Translations under genes and position numbers: made by a program
Notes under the pieces: generated by a model
The model's input: the letters and a program-made list of their open reading frames with translations, nothing else
What the model was told of the DNA's origin: nothing
Databases searched by the model: none
From: an uncultured Methanocorpusculum sp.
GTDB taxonomy: Archaea; Halobacteriota; Methanomicrobia; Methanomicrobiales; Methanocorpusculaceae
Direction: 5' to 3'
NCBI RefSeq assembly: GCF_963667985.1
Contig: NZ_OY764081.1
Location: 744,001 to 808,000, forward strand
Length of the DNA stretch: 64,000 bases
In this document: positions 27,928-38,117 of the stretch, piece after piece
How positions within the stretch are numbered: position 1 is the stretch's first letter
Layout of the letters: each line of letters begins with the position of its first letter

Positions 27928-27988
27928 ATCTGCGCACTTCTGTGGAAAATACAATCTCGAGCGCATGATGAATGTGTTTTTTCCCAAA

Positions 27989-28000
27989 CTTATATATACC
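27989..28000. promoter_or_regulatory. TATA box shared by cimA and possibly leuA
   Basis: CTTATATATACC is the strongest TATA box in the gap. Read on the plus strand it predicts a start near 28018-28024, just before GGAG and the cimA start. Because the core is symmetric it can also serve the minus strand, with a start near 27966-27970, where a 33-codon frame begins with ATG (27966). Confidence 0.6.
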
Positions 28001-28040
28001 AATCGAAGTTAGACAATCTAAACGGAGTTTAATCCCATGA

Positions 28041-29555
28041 GTGATTGTTTTATTTGGCTATAAAAACATCCGTTTCCTGGACACGACCCTTCGTGACGGG
28101 GAACAGACGCCGGGCGTCTCTCTGACACCCTTACAGAAACTGAAAATCGCAGAAGAACTTTCCGCAATCGGCGTGAATGTGATCGAGGCTGGATCCGCGG
28201 TCGCATCCAAAGGCGAAAGAGAGGCTATAAAGCTGATATCCGATGCGGGACTCAACGCGGAAATCTGCACATATGCGCGGGCCAAGACCGAAGATATCGA
28301 TCTGGCTGTGAAATGCGGTGTGGATTCGGTGCATCTCGTCGTTCCGGTTTCTGACCTTCATATAACCAAAAAACTCGGGAAAACCCGCGAAGAAGTCTAT
28401 GCAATGGCAATGGAAACCGTTGCATATGCCAAAGAAAGAGGACTTATCGTCGAACTTTCGGGCGAAGATTCTTCAAGGGCAGATCAGCAGTATCTGGCCC
28501 GGCTTTTTAGAGATGGAGTAGCACACGGAGCTGACAGGCTTTGTTTCTGTGATACCGTCGGGCTTTTAACGCCTGAAAAAACAGCAGAAATGATCCCGCC
28601 GTTATGCTTCGCACCATTGAGCATCCACTGTCACAATGACCTCGGACTGGCTCTTTCGAATACCATATCGGCATTAAGATCGGGAGCTACATGCGCCCAC
28701 ACGACCATCAACGGAATGGGAGAACGTGCAGGAAACGTGCCCTTCGAAGAGGTTGTGATGGTGCTTGAAAAGCTCTACGGCTATGACACCGGGATCGACA
28801 CGACCAAAATCTATGCGTTGTCGACCCTCATATCACAGATGACAAAGATACCACTCGCAGCCAACAAGCCGATCGTCGGCGGCATGGCATTTACCCACGA
28901 AAGCGGTATCCATGCACACGGACTCCTGCGGGACCCGACGACCTACGAACCAATGTCGCCGGAAACGGTTGGAAGAAAACGAAGAATTGTTCTTGGAAAA
29001 CATTCTGGAACCGCGTTGGTCCAGTCGGCCTTTAAGACGCTTGGTTACGAACCGGGAGAAAAACATCTTGCCGAAATCGTTGCGAGGGTCAAAAAAGTCG
29101 GTGACATGGGTATGAAAGTGACCGATGCCGATGTTATGGCGATCGCAGATTCGGTGATGCTTCTGGAATGCAAGCCGGTGATCAACCTGAAACAGTTTAC
29201 GGTTGTGAGCGGGAGTAACGCCATTCCAACGGCTTCGGCCACGATGGTCGTAAACGGGACGAAAGTTACCGGCGCAGCCACCGGAACAGGTCCGGTCGAT
29301 GCGACCATCAAGGTCCTCCAGCAGTCAATCGCCCAATTCGGCGACATCACACTTGAGGAGTTTCATGTGGATGCGATCAACGGCGGAACGGATGCTTTGG
29401 TTGATGTAACGGTGAAAATGAGAAAGGATGGGAGGGTGCTTACCTCCAGGGGCGCCAGAACAGATATCGTAGAGGCAAGTGTCGAGGCGGTAATAGCAGG
29501 CATGAATAGATTACTGAGAGATGAGAATGAAAACAGGCGCAGCAATACTGATTGA
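28041..29555 (+). CDS. cimA: (R)-citramalate synthase
   Basis: A 504-residue enzyme joining pyruvate and acetyl-CoA to citramalate, the threonine-independent entry to isoleucine. The barrel starts FLDTTLRDGEQTPGVSL at residue 12, then HCHNDLGLALSNT near 200 and the C-terminal allosteric domain (GTGPVDATIKVL). The start is GTG at 28041; an ATG at 28037 with better-placed GGAG opens an 8-codon frame overlapping it. It leads cimA-ilvB-ilvN-leuC-leuD-leuB; its end overlaps ilvB. Confidence 0.9.
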   Translation: MIVLFGYKNIRFLDTTLRDGEQTPGVSLTPLQKLKIAEELSAIGVNVIEAGSAVASKGEREAIKLISDAGLNAEICTYARAKTEDIDLAVKCGVDSVHLVVPVSDLHITKKLGKTREEVYAMAMETVAYAKERGLIVELSGEDSSRADQQYLARLFRDGVAHGADRLCFCDTVGLLTPEKTAEMIPPLCFAPLSIHCHNDLGLALSNTISALRSGATCAHTTINGMGERAGNVPFEEVVMVLEKLYGYDTGIDTTKIYALSTLISQMTKIPLAANKPIVGGMAFTHESGIHAHGLLRDPTTYEPMSPETVGRKRRIVLGKHSGTALVQSAFKTLGYEPGEKHLAEIVARVKKVGDMGMKVTDADVMAIADSVMLLECKPVINLKQFTVVSGSNAIPTASATMVVNGTKVTGAATGTGPVDATIKVLQQSIAQFGDITLEEFHVDAINGGTDALVDVTVKMRKDGRVLTSRGARTDIVEASVEAVIAGMNRLLRDENENRRSNTD

Positions 29556-31224
29556 AAGCTTAAAAGAAGAGGGTGTTGACATCATATTCGGATATCCGGG
29601 AGGGTCGGTCCTCCCGATATACGACGAGCTATACGATGCGGAGCTAACCCATATCCTTGTAAGACATGAACAGGCAGCCGTTCATGCAGCTGACGGATAT
29701 GCCCGAGCCAGCGGACGCGTAGGTGTATGTCTGTCGACATCGGGTCCGGGAGCCTGCAATCTCATCTCTGGAATTGCCACGGCGAACATGGATTCGGTCC
29801 CGATCGTTGCACTTACCGGTCAGGTTCCAACCGGAATGCTCGGAAATGATGCATTTCAGGAATCCGATATCACCGGAATAACGCTGCCGATCACTAAACA
29901 CAACTATCTGGTAAAAGATGCGCGTGACATAAAAATGACGGTGAAAGCCGCGTTTTATATAGCAGGAACCGGAAGAAACGGACCGGTTCTCATCGATTTA
30001 CCCAAAGACGTGCTGACGGCAAAAGTAGCTGCTGAAGAAGTTCTCTCCGGAGAGCCTGAACTTAGAGGATATAAGCCGACGTTAAAAGGCCATTCCAAAC
30101 AGATCAAAAAGGCACTTGACCTGATATACAATGCAAAAAAACCGGTCCTGTACGTCGGAGGCGGAGTAATCGCAGCAGGAGCGTCAGAAGAATTGGTGAA
30201 GCTTGCCGAACTCTTCTGCCTTCCTGTCACGACAACGATGATGGGTCTTGGCGCGATTCCGGCTGATCACCCGTTGAATCTGGGAATGCTCGGGATGCAC
30301 GGGACTGAATATGCAAATTACGCAGTATCCGAATCCGATCTGCTTATCGCGATCGGAGCACGGTTTGATGATCGGGTAACCGGCAAGCTGAGTCATTTCG
30401 CAACGCATGCAAAAGTTATCCATATCGACATCGATCCAGCCGAAATCGGGAAAAATGTGAACCCGGATGTGCCGATCGTGGGTGATGCCAAAAGCGTCCT
30501 TGCCGACATGATCTGTCTGGCAGAAAAGAACGGATGCATCTCCGAACCCTGGCTCGAACAGGTGAAATTATGGCGGACGAACCATCCCCTGCGTGTCGTA
30601 GAAGACGGCAAAGTTCATCCGCAGAACGTCATCCGAAAGCTCTCCGAGCTTCTTGACGGCGGCGGAATAATCGTGAGTGAGGTCGGTCAGAACCAGATGT
30701 GGGCCGCACAACACTACGGATTTAAAAAACCCCGCCAGTGGATCAGTTCAGGCGGCCTTGGAACGATGGGATACGGATTTCCGGCTGCGATCGGAGCCTG
30801 GTTCGCCAAGCCCGATGAAACGGTCGTTCTTATCGCCGGCGATGGGAGTTTCCAGATGAACATTCAGGAACTTGCCACCGTTGCGCAGTATAAGATTCCG
30901 GTGAAGATCGTCATTCTGAACAACATGTATCTCGGGATGGTCAGACAGTGGCAGGAACTCTTCTACGACAGAAGATACTCCTACACGGAACTGCCAGCTG
31001 TGGACTTTGTCGGAATCGCAAAAGCCTACGGTATTCAGGGAATGAAAGTTGAATCCATTGATCAGATCGACTCTGCTCTCCAGACCGCGTTAGATTATAA
31101 CGGCCCCTATCTTCTGGATTTCCAGATTGAGCGGGGAGAAAATGTCTATCCCATGGTTCCGGCAGGTGCTGCGATCAGCGATATGATTGGAAAACACTGT
31201 CACAATGGAGGGTCAGGGAGATGA
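29527..31224 (+). CDS. ilvB: Acetolactate synthase, large subunit
   Basis: A thiamine diphosphate enzyme that makes acetolactate from pyruvate, or acetohydroxybutyrate with 2-oxobutyrate. The catalytic Glu is in LVRHEQAAVHAADGYARA near residue 50, and the ThDP/Mg motif is GDGSFQMNIQELATVAQYKI near 440. The gene overlaps the end of cimA. Of two close in-frame ATGs (29521, 29527) I prefer the second, giving MKTGAAILIESL. The regulatory subunit follows with an ATGA overlap. Confidence 0.97.
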   Translation: MKTGAAILIESLKEEGVDIIFGYPGGSVLPIYDELYDAELTHILVRHEQAAVHAADGYARASGRVGVCLSTSGPGACNLISGIATANMDSVPIVALTGQVPTGMLGNDAFQESDITGITLPITKHNYLVKDARDIKMTVKAAFYIAGTGRNGPVLIDLPKDVLTAKVAAEEVLSGEPELRGYKPTLKGHSKQIKKALDLIYNAKKPVLYVGGGVIAAGASEELVKLAELFCLPVTTTMMGLGAIPADHPLNLGMLGMHGTEYANYAVSESDLLIAIGARFDDRVTGKLSHFATHAKVIHIDIDPAEIGKNVNPDVPIVGDAKSVLADMICLAEKNGCISEPWLEQVKLWRTNHPLRVVEDGKVHPQNVIRKLSELLDGGGIIVSEVGQNQMWAAQHYGFKKPRQWISSGGLGTMGYGFPAAIGAWFAKPDETVVLIAGDGSFQMNIQELATVAQYKIPVKIVILNNMYLGMVRQWQELFYDRRYSYTELPAVDFVGIAKAYGIQGMKVESIDQIDSALQTALDYNGPYLLDFQIERGENVYPMVPAGAAISDMIGKHCHNGGSGR

Positions 31225-31724
31225 AACAGTATATCATGAGCATCCTTGTTGAAAACAAGGCTGGTGTCCTCGCACGGGTTTCCGGCCTCTTCTCCCGAAG
31301 AGGGTTCAACATCGAAAGCCTTGCCGTCGGGACCTGCGAAACACCTGGTATGAGCCGGATCACGATTGTTGTGATCGGTGACGATATGCACATCGAACAG
31401 GTAAAAAAACAGCTCAATAAACTGATAGATGTTATAAAAATCACGGATATCACGGAAAAAGAGCATGTTGAACGCGAACTTGCCCTGATCAAAGTTCATG
31501 CCGAGCCGGGACTTCAGCGTTCCGAAGTCATGCAGATCGCCGGGATTTTCCGGGCGAAGATCATCGATGTCGGATTACAAACTCTCGTGCTTGAAATCAC
31601 GGGCGACTCGGATAAGATTCTTGCTCTGGAATCTCTTCTGCGCCCCTACGGCATTCTCGAACTTGTAAGGACCGGCAGAGTTGCTCTGCAGAGAGGATCC
31701 CTTGGATCCGCTCTTCGTCAGTAA
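31221..31724 (+). CDS. ilvN: Acetolactate synthase, regulatory subunit
   Basis: A 167-residue small subunit that binds valine and controls IlvB. The N-terminal ACT domain is clear (SILVENKAGVLARVSGLFSR, then RGFNIESLAVG), and a C-terminal domain of about 80 residues follows. Length is normal for the archaeal/bacterial IlvH type. The start overlaps the ilvB stop. Confidence 0.96.
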   Translation: MKQYIMSILVENKAGVLARVSGLFSRRGFNIESLAVGTCETPGMSRITIVVIGDDMHIEQVKKQLNKLIDVIKITDITEKEHVERELALIKVHAEPGLQRSEVMQIAGIFRAKIIDVGLQTLVLEITGDSDKILALESLLRPYGILELVRTGRVALQRGSLGSALRQ

Positions 31725-31764
31725 AAAAAAGTAAAAATTATCATAAAAATCAAAAGTGATGTAA

Positions 31765-33015
31765 ATGGGATTGACCATAACTGAAAAAATCTTCTCCGCT
31801 CACTGCAAAAAAGAATGCAGGGCAGGAGATGTAGTAATGGCACCGGTCGACGGTGCGATGATACATGATATCACGGGTCCTCTTGCGATCAATGTAATGA
31901 AAGAGATGGGTGAAGGCAGCGTCTTTGATCCGAAAAAAGTCATCATGCTCTTCGACCATCAGATCCCGGCTGACTCCATCAGCGCAGCAGAAAATCATGT
32001 AATGATGAGACAGTTTGCCCGCGAACAGGGCATCTACAACTATGACATAAAAGGGGGAGTCTGACATCAGGTCGTTCCGGAAAAGGGAAGGGTAAAACCC
32101 GGCGATATCGTTGTCGGGTCGGATTCCCACACCTGTGCGTATGGCGCTCTTGGTGCATTTTCGACAGGTATCGGCTCGACCGATATGGCATATGTCTTGA
32201 AATTCGGTGAACTTTACTTCAGAGTCCCGGAGACGATCAGGATCAATGCAAACGGAACGTTCCAGAACCGTGTCGGCCCAAAGGACCTTATCCTGACGCT
32301 CGCCGGAGATATCGGCGCAGATGGCGCGACGTATCGTGCGCTTGAATTCTGCGGGAATGCGTTCTCGGAGATGGACATTCCCGGAAGAATGACCTGTGCA
32401 AACATGGCCATTGAGATGGGAGCAAAGGCAGGCATAGTTCCGCCGGATGAAAAGACCTGGGAGTATATGCGTGGACGAACCGAGGTCACACCATTTTCCC
32501 TCGCGAGCGATGAGGATGCGGTGTTCTTTGAAACCCGAAATTATGACATCTCCAAAATCAATCCGAAGATCGCCGTCCCGCATAATGTCGACAATGTCGT
32601 CGATGTAACCGAAGTCGCCGGAAAACCGGTTGATCAGGTCTTCATTGGCTCATGCACGAACGGCAGGTATGAAGACTTTGCCGAAGCGGCAGAGGTTCTT
32701 GGCGATAATGTCTTCTCTGAAGATGTACGCGTGATCATGGTTCCGGCATCAAAAGTCGAGTACATGAAAGTCCTGAAAGCAGGGCTTATCGAGAAGTTCG
32801 TCGAAGCCGGAGCATTGGTTGAAGCTCCATGCTGCGGTCCGTGTATGGGCGGGGCTTTCGGGCTTTTAGCTCCCGGCGAGGTTTCCCTCTCGACATCGAA
32901 CCGCAACTTCCGGGGAAGACAGGGAAGTACCGAGAGTTTCGTGTATCTTTCTTCTCCCGCTACCGCCGCCGCCAGCGCGATTACCGGCGTGATCACCGAC
33001 CCGAGGGAGGTGTGA
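31765..33015 (+). pseudogene. leuC: 3-isopropylmalate dehydratase large subunit with in-frame TGA
   Basis: A full-length LeuC (about 416 codons) isomerising 2- and 3-isopropylmalate, and in this pathway citramalate intermediates, interrupted by TGA at 32062-32064. Before it the frame reads YDIKGGV, after it HQVVPEKG; relatives as I remember them read ICHQV there, so the TGA most likely replaces a Cys codon. All else is intact: [19 protein letters not shown], the [4Fe-4S] ligands in IGSCTNGR and [10 protein letters not shown]. No frame change occurs. Options are a recent nonsense mutation, a sequence error, readthrough, or selenocysteine. Restart at ATG 32188 would lose the N-terminal part. 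Confidence 0.85.
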
Positions 33016-33018
33016 ATC

Positions 33019-33495
33019 ATGGGCAGAGCATGGAAATTCGGCGACGACATCGATACCGATGCGATCATCCCTGGCCGGTTCCTGACGATCTATGATCCAA
33101 AAGAGCTTGCATCGCATGCATTTGAAGGCACGCGCAATGAATTTGCTGCGGAAGCAAAAGACGGCGATGTGATCGTTGCCGGCAGAAACTTCGGCTGCGG
33201 TTCATCACGCGAGCATGCCCCGCTCGCACTGAAAGGAGCCGGCATCGAATTTGTCGTTGCTAAATCGTTTGCGAGGATCTTCTACCGGAATGCGATAAAC
33301 ACCGGTGTCTTACCGCTTGTTTGTCCGGATACGGACAAAATTGCCGACGGCACCGAGGTTTTCGTGAATCTCAGTCAGGCATACATCGAAGCAGACAAAA
33401 AACAGTATCCGCTTGAACCGATTCCTGAGTTCATGATGAGAATAGTCGAGGCCGGCGGCCTTGTTGAATACGCAAAAATGCGAGGAAATAAATGA
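33019..33495 (+). CDS. leuD: 3-isopropylmalate dehydratase small subunit
   Basis: A 158-residue swivelling-domain partner of LeuC. It begins [18 protein letters not shown] and has the substrate-binding loop [18 protein letters not shown], both typical of archaeal LeuD/HACN small subunits. GGGAGGTG lies 7 bases before the ATG, one of the best ribosome sites in the operon. It overlaps leuB by ATGA, and its intactness argues that its partner leuC was functional until recently. Confidence 0.95.
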   Translation: MGRAWKFGDDIDTDAIIPGRFLTIYDPKELASHAFEGTRNEFAAEAKDGDVIVAGRNFGCGSSREHAPLALKGAGIEFVVAKSFARIFYRNAINTGVLPLVCPDTDKIADGTEVFVNLSQAYIEADKKQYPLEPIPEFMMRIVEAGGLVEYAKMRGNK

Positions 33496-34616
33496 CATCA
33501 TATAATGCGGCATGTATGCCGGGAGACGGTATTGGTCCTGAGATCATTGCCGAAGGAAGAAAAGTATTGGACGCTGCCGGAGAAAAGTTCGGGTTCGACA
33601 TCAACTGGACCGACTTCGATACGGGAGCAGAGAAATATCTGCTGACGGGAGAGCTGATCTCGGAGGATGAGTTAAAAGAACTTGGAAAATTCCCCGCGAT
33701 CTACTTCGGGGCGATTGGAGATGATCGTGTCAAACCGGGAATCCTGGAGAAAGGAATTCTGCTTGCGGTCAGATTCTACTTCGATCAGTACGTGAATCTC
33801 CGTCCGATCAAACTCCTGCAGGGAATCGAGACACCTCTTGCAAACAAGAAGCCGGAAGATATCGACTTCGTGGTTGTGCGGGAGAATACCGAGGACTTCT
33901 ATGTGGGTATCGGTTCACGCGCTAAGGCAGGTAAACAGAGAGATCATTTGGAAGTCATCCGCGATCTCTACTCGGTAAAGTTCGGCATCGATGTGGAAAC
34001 TGATTCCGACGAACTTGCCTATCAGATCGGTGTTGTGAGCCGCGAGGGTTCGAAGCGCGTGATGGAGTACGCATTCGATCTTGCAGAAACGCGGAAGAAA
34101 AAACTGACGTCTGTTGATAAGGCGAACGTTTTAACGGATGTTTACGGACTCTGGCGTGAAGTGTTCGAAGAGACGAAGAAGGGCTACCCGAACGTGACAA
34201 CCGAATACAACTTCGTTGATGCGATCACGATGTGGTTCGTCAAAAATCCGGAATGGTTCGATGTTGTCGTTACCCCAAACATGTTTGGCGACATCATCAC
34301 CGATCTTGGGGCGATGATCCAGGGAGGACTTGGTCTTGCTCCCGGAGGAAACATCAATCCGAAGGGAACCTCGATGTTCGAGCCGATCCACGGGTCAGCA
34401 CCGAAATATAAAGGTAAAAACGTAGCAAACCAGCTTGCAACGATCTGGTCCGGCTCACTTCTGCTGGATTCACTAGGCGAGCACACAGCGGCCTCGGCCG
34501 TTGTCAGTTCAATCGAACATTCGATCCTTGCTAAGGCGGTCACAAAAGATATGGGCGGCTCGCTGCATACCTCGGATATCGGCGAATGGATCGCAAAAGA
34601 TATTCTGAGAGGATAA
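33492..34616 (+). CDS. leuB: 3-isopropylmalate dehydrogenase
   Basis: A 374-residue beta-decarboxylating dehydrogenase that oxidises 3-isopropylmalate and probably methylmalate in the citramalate route. Visible are [10 protein letters not shown] at the N-terminus, the metal and substrate segment [19 protein letters not shown], and the NAD-binding [19 protein letters not shown]. It is the last gene of the branched-chain operon. Its end overlaps the reading frame of a convergent transporter gene. Confidence 0.93.
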   Translation: MTSYNAACMPGDGIGPEIIAEGRKVLDAAGEKFGFDINWTDFDTGAEKYLLTGELISEDELKELGKFPAIYFGAIGDDRVKPGILEKGILLAVRFYFDQYVNLRPIKLLQGIETPLANKKPEDIDFVVVRENTEDFYVGIGSRAKAGKQRDHLEVIRDLYSVKFGIDVETDSDELAYQIGVVSREGSKRVMEYAFDLAETRKKKLTSVDKANVLTDVYGLWREVFEETKKGYPNVTTEYNFVDAITMWFVKNPEWFDVVVTPNMFGDIITDLGAMIQGGLGLAPGGNINPKGTSMFEPIHGSAPKYKGKNVANQLATIWSGSLLLDSLGEHTAASAVVSSIEHSILAKAVTKDMGGSLHTSDIGEWIAKDILRG

Positions 34617-36064
34617 AATCCTCCAACTTTTTTTTACAGGTCTGCCGACCCACTTTTTTTATGATCAGATTCGGTACGACGCTCGAGAGAATAAGCGTTA
34701 TAATTCCAAGGATCAAGCCGAAAGCGGCTGTGGCATGGAATCCGCTCGTCAATGCCGCTGATGAAAGATCATTCACCGAAACTCCCACCGATCCGGGGAC
34801 TGCCAGCGAAAAAACCACGGCATACGCCGCAACTCCTATTACGCCTCCAAGAAAATCCGAGGTGATCATAACCGACGTCCCCATCCCGTCTTCGCCTTTT
34901 GGAGAGAACTGGACAATACGGGTTGTCGCCGGACCTCCCGATATACCGAATGAAAGGCCCATGCAGATCAGACCGGGAATAATTGCTGCCACTCCCCACT
35001 CAGGAATTATCAGTAGGAAGATCAGGCAGAATGATATTCTGAACAACGCGGCCAGAATACACGGGATGCGGCAGCCGATTCTGTCGCTCCACGCGCCGAT
35101 AGGGATTCCAACAAGCGCTGTCAGAATCGATGCAATCATCAGAAGCATTCCTGACGTAACCGTCGACAAACCTACTGCCGTCTGCATATAATACGGGACC
35201 ATATACATCACGCCGGAAAAAAACGGCACATGTCAGAAGATAGGATATGGTGACTGAAGAAAATTTCCAGTGCCGAAATATTCTGATATTTAATAGAGGG
35301 GCCGGACTCCGCAGTGAATGGATACAGAACCCTGCAAAGGAAACGGCAAAGATGGCTCCGCAGATGAGAATCGTGACGTTCGTCCAGCCAAGGACCGGGC
35401 CGCGTTCGAAGAAAATAATCATGGATGCAATCGATGCAAACATTAGAACCGTGCCAATTATATCGAAATGATCCTTCACCGGCTTGCCGTTCGGCGAAGG
35501 TATAGCCAGCTTTGCAAGAATGATGGCAGCGATTCCGATTGGTACGTTAATTAAAAAAATCCAGTGCCATGAAAGGTAAGCCGAAATAAATCCCCCTAGA
35601 GGGGGACCAAATGTAAGAGCGATACCGCCGGTCGTCGCAATTACGCCCATCCCAAATCCCCGTCTTTCCTTTGGCAGGAACCGCGTTACGAGCAGAGGTG
35701 CCGCCGATGCAATCATCGAAGCACCCAGCCCCTGCAGAGCACGCGCGGCGACGATGAATTCAAGTGACGGGGAGAGAGCACACATCAGAGAGCCAAGAGC
35801 GAAAATGCCAAACCCGATTGAGAACACGCCGCGAATTTTTCCATTGTCGGCAACTTTCCCGAATGCAAGAATAAATCCTGCCATGAATAGAAGGTAAGCG
35901 ATTACAACCCACGAGCTTCCCGAGATGTCGATACCGAACTCGGCGGCCATCACAGGCAGAACAACGTTGACAATCGATCCGTCAAGTCCATCCATAAACA
36001 CGGCAAATGCAGCGATCAGCAGCGGCATTTTCTGATGGTTTGGATTGGTGATGACGGAATACAC
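34540..36064 (-). pseudogene. MFS drug-efflux type transporter, frameshifted
   Basis: Two frames together make one major facilitator of the 14-helix DHA2 (EmrB/QacA-like) type. The first (from 36064) covers residues 1 to about 285 with MDGLDGSIVNVVLPVMA, RALQGLGASMI and FIPPLGG-like helices. The second continues as FSGVMYMVPYYMQTAVGLS and runs to 34540. The switch is at an A7 tract (35217-35223); six As would keep one frame. A sequence error, slippage or true loss are all possible. The distal 77 bases overlap leuB, and the basic tail there is probably not native. Confidence 0.85.
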
Positions 36065-36136
36065 GTTTAAACACGTTGGCAGTATGAATACTTGAAGACT
36101 GTGAAGTAAAAAGGAAATGGGATGATGGTCCCGCGT

Positions 36137-38086
36137 TTACTCGAGAAGTTTTTCCGTTTTCGGATCCCATGTCGGCATTTTTTTGCCGAGGATCAGAAGG
36201 GCCGCGACACAGAGCACAGCGCCGATTGGCAGGACGATCCAGATTGGAAGGCCAATACCGATCAGGAGATATGCTGCAATGGAGATCACGGCGACGGTCA
36301 ATGCGTAGCCGATCTGTGTTTGAACATGATCCATCAAACCGCATCCCGAACCCATGGATGACAGAATTGTCGTATCCGAGATCGGAGAACAGTGATCACC
36401 AAAGATGGCTCCGGTAAGAACGGCTGATGAACAGAGGACAATGAAGAGTGGATCTACTGCCTCACCGTTGATAACTCCTCCTCCGATTACAGCTGCAAGA
36501 GGGATACACAGAGGAAGAAGAATTGCCATTGTTCCATATGCAGTTCCTGTTGCAAAAGAAATCACAGCCGCAATGATGAAGATCAGGGCTGGTACGATCC
36601 AGAGCGGGATATTGTCAGAGAAAATACCAGAAATGAAATAGGACGTCCCGAGATCACTGATGACTGATCCGATCGACCAGGCAAGAATCAGGACGATACA
36701 TACGAAGACCATGGATTTCATACCATGTGCCCAGGTTTCGATACCCTCTTTCACCGTGAAAATCCTCTGGGCAAAACCCAAGATGATGGCAACGATACAG
36801 GCAAGAAGACCAGCCTGGAATAGGACAATACTTGCATCAGCAGAACTGTATGCATAGGTGAGGCCTTCGAAGAAGTTCATCTGCATAAATAATTCAGCAG
36901 TAATCGTCTGTCCATCCGGGAGAATACCGATACCCTCTCCTGCCATAATGTAGGACACACCGTTCGTGTAGAAGAGAACGAGAGCCGAGATGATCATTAC
37001 GGCGATTGGAATGATCGCATTCCATATGTTCGGCGGGTGGACTTTTCTGGAAGTTTTCAATATGCCGTGGTCATCCTTGAGCTCGGCTTTTTCCGGGTCC
37101 TTGTCGTAGTCATCTTCCGTTGCAACTTCAGAACCGGGTTTGATGGTTTGTCCGGTCGTGCGGGCGCGCAGTTCGGCTTTTGCCATAGGTCCGTATTCAC
37201 GCAGGAGCAGGCCGGTTGCCAGCACGAAGAAGAGTGCGAGAATATTGTAGAACCGATAGGGAATCGTTTCGATGAAAATCTCGAATGCGGACATATCGGT
37301 GATGCCTGCGATACTGAGACCGGTGTTGATATTCACGATCTCGGTTCCGATCCACGTCGAAACGAGAACGATTCCGGCAACAGGCGCCGCAGTTGAGTCT
37401 ACGAGGAAAGCTAGTTTCTCACGCGAGATCCGGAACTTGTCACAGACCGTACGCATGATCGGGCCAATAATAAGGGCGTTTGCATAATCATCGAAGAAGA
37501 TGATCCATCCGGACAGCCAGATGGCGACCTGTGCACTGCGGGGACCTTTGGCGATTTTGGTGATCAGTGTTGCAAGACCACGCATACCCCCCATACGGGT
37601 GATGAGTGCGATCAATGCTCCGATGACCAGAACTTGCATGAGAATTCCTGCATCCCACCGATCAGCCATCGTCGCGACAAAATAATCGGTCGAATTCAGG
37701 AATGCTCCCGACGCTGCACCAAAAATTGTGCCGGTAACAAGACAGAGGGTCCAGGCACCGTTAAGAACACCAAGGAACAGAGACAGAAGGACATTCTTTG
37801 TAAGGAATGCAAGAAGAAGAGCGAGCAGCGGGGCGAGAAGTGTAACAAAGCCTAATGCATAGGCGAGTCGCATTTTATCCACTTTGCCCGGATCATTCAC
37901 GACATCTTCGGCGTAAACACCAGTGGAATCTTCACCTAGTGTTGCAGCCGGGTGATTTTCATACCAAGAAATAAATCCGGAGTCTTCATCGGGGATTGTT
38001 GCGGCCCCGGTATAGGCAAGCGGAATTGCGAAGGCAATGAGAACCACTATAACACTGATGATGCTAAGTAGTTTTTGTTTATCCAT
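36137..38086 (-). CDS. Na+/H+ antiporter, NhaC family
   Basis: A membrane protein of about 649 residues with around a dozen hydrophobic helices and an insert of about 60 charged residues in the middle (EDDYDKDPEKAELKDD). Conserved NhaC-family pieces are IFFDDYANALIIGPIMRTV, where the paired Asp in a helix likely binds Na+, STAAPVAGIVLVSTWIG and IFGDHCSPISDTTILSS. It probably exports Na+ against protons. I choose ATG 38086, with GAGGTG 11 bases upstream, over GTG 38098, which lies within that site. Confidence 0.9.
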   Translation of the reverse strand: MDKQKLLSIISVIVVLIAFAIPLAYTGAATIPDEDSGFISWYENHPAATLGEDSTGVYAEDVVNDPGKVDKMRLAYALGFVTLLAPLLALLLAFLTKNVLLSLFLGVLNGAWTLCLVTGTIFGAASGAFLNSTDYFVATMADRWDAGILMQVLVIGALIALITRMGGMRGLATLITKIAKGPRSAQVAIWLSGWIIFFDDYANALIIGPIMRTVCDKFRISREKLAFLVDSTAAPVAGIVLVSTWIGTEIVNINTGLSIAGITDMSAFEIFIETIPYRFYNILALFFVLATGLLLREYGPMAKAELRARTTGQTIKPGSEVATEDDYDKDPEKAELKDDHGILKTSRKVHPPNIWNAIIPIAVMIISALVLFYTNGVSYIMAGEGIGILPDGQTITAELFMQMNFFEGLTYAYSSADASIVLFQAGLLACIVAIILGFAQRIFTVKEGIETWAHGMKSMVFVCIVLILAWSIGSVISDLGTSYFISGIFSDNIPLWIVPALIFIIAAVISFATGTAYGTMAILLPLCIPLAAVIGGGVINGEAVDPLFIVLCSSAVLTGAIFGDHCSPISDTTILSSMGSGCGLMDHVQTQIGYALTVAVISIAAYLLIGIGLPIWIVLPIGAVLCVAALLILGKKMPTWDPKTEKLLE

Positions 38087-38097
38087 AAAATTTATCA

Positions 38098-38117
38098 CAC
38101 CTCAGGGTTTTCCCTGA
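38098..38117 (-). promoter_or_regulatory. Inverted repeat at the nhaC-type gene leader
   Basis: On the gene strand TCAGGG-AAAA-CCCTGA (38117-38102) is a perfect 6-bp repeat whose 3' arm runs into the GAGGTG ribosome site. A TATA-like TTTAAAT lies about 25 bases upstream, placing the likely transcription start in the repeat. It may be an operator or, if fully transcribed, a stem that hides the ribosome site. Confidence 0.4.

Noticed and set aside
31750-32583. A 277-codon open frame antisense to leuC
   Set aside because: It raised the idea that leuC is not the real gene, but LeuC motifs are clear on both sides of the TGA and this frame shows none.
34540-34616. Overlap of the transporter C-terminus with leuB as a real feature
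   Set aside because: The basic tail is unlike the rest of the transporter and follows another long A/T tract (34624-34637), so the native stop was probably lost or misread.
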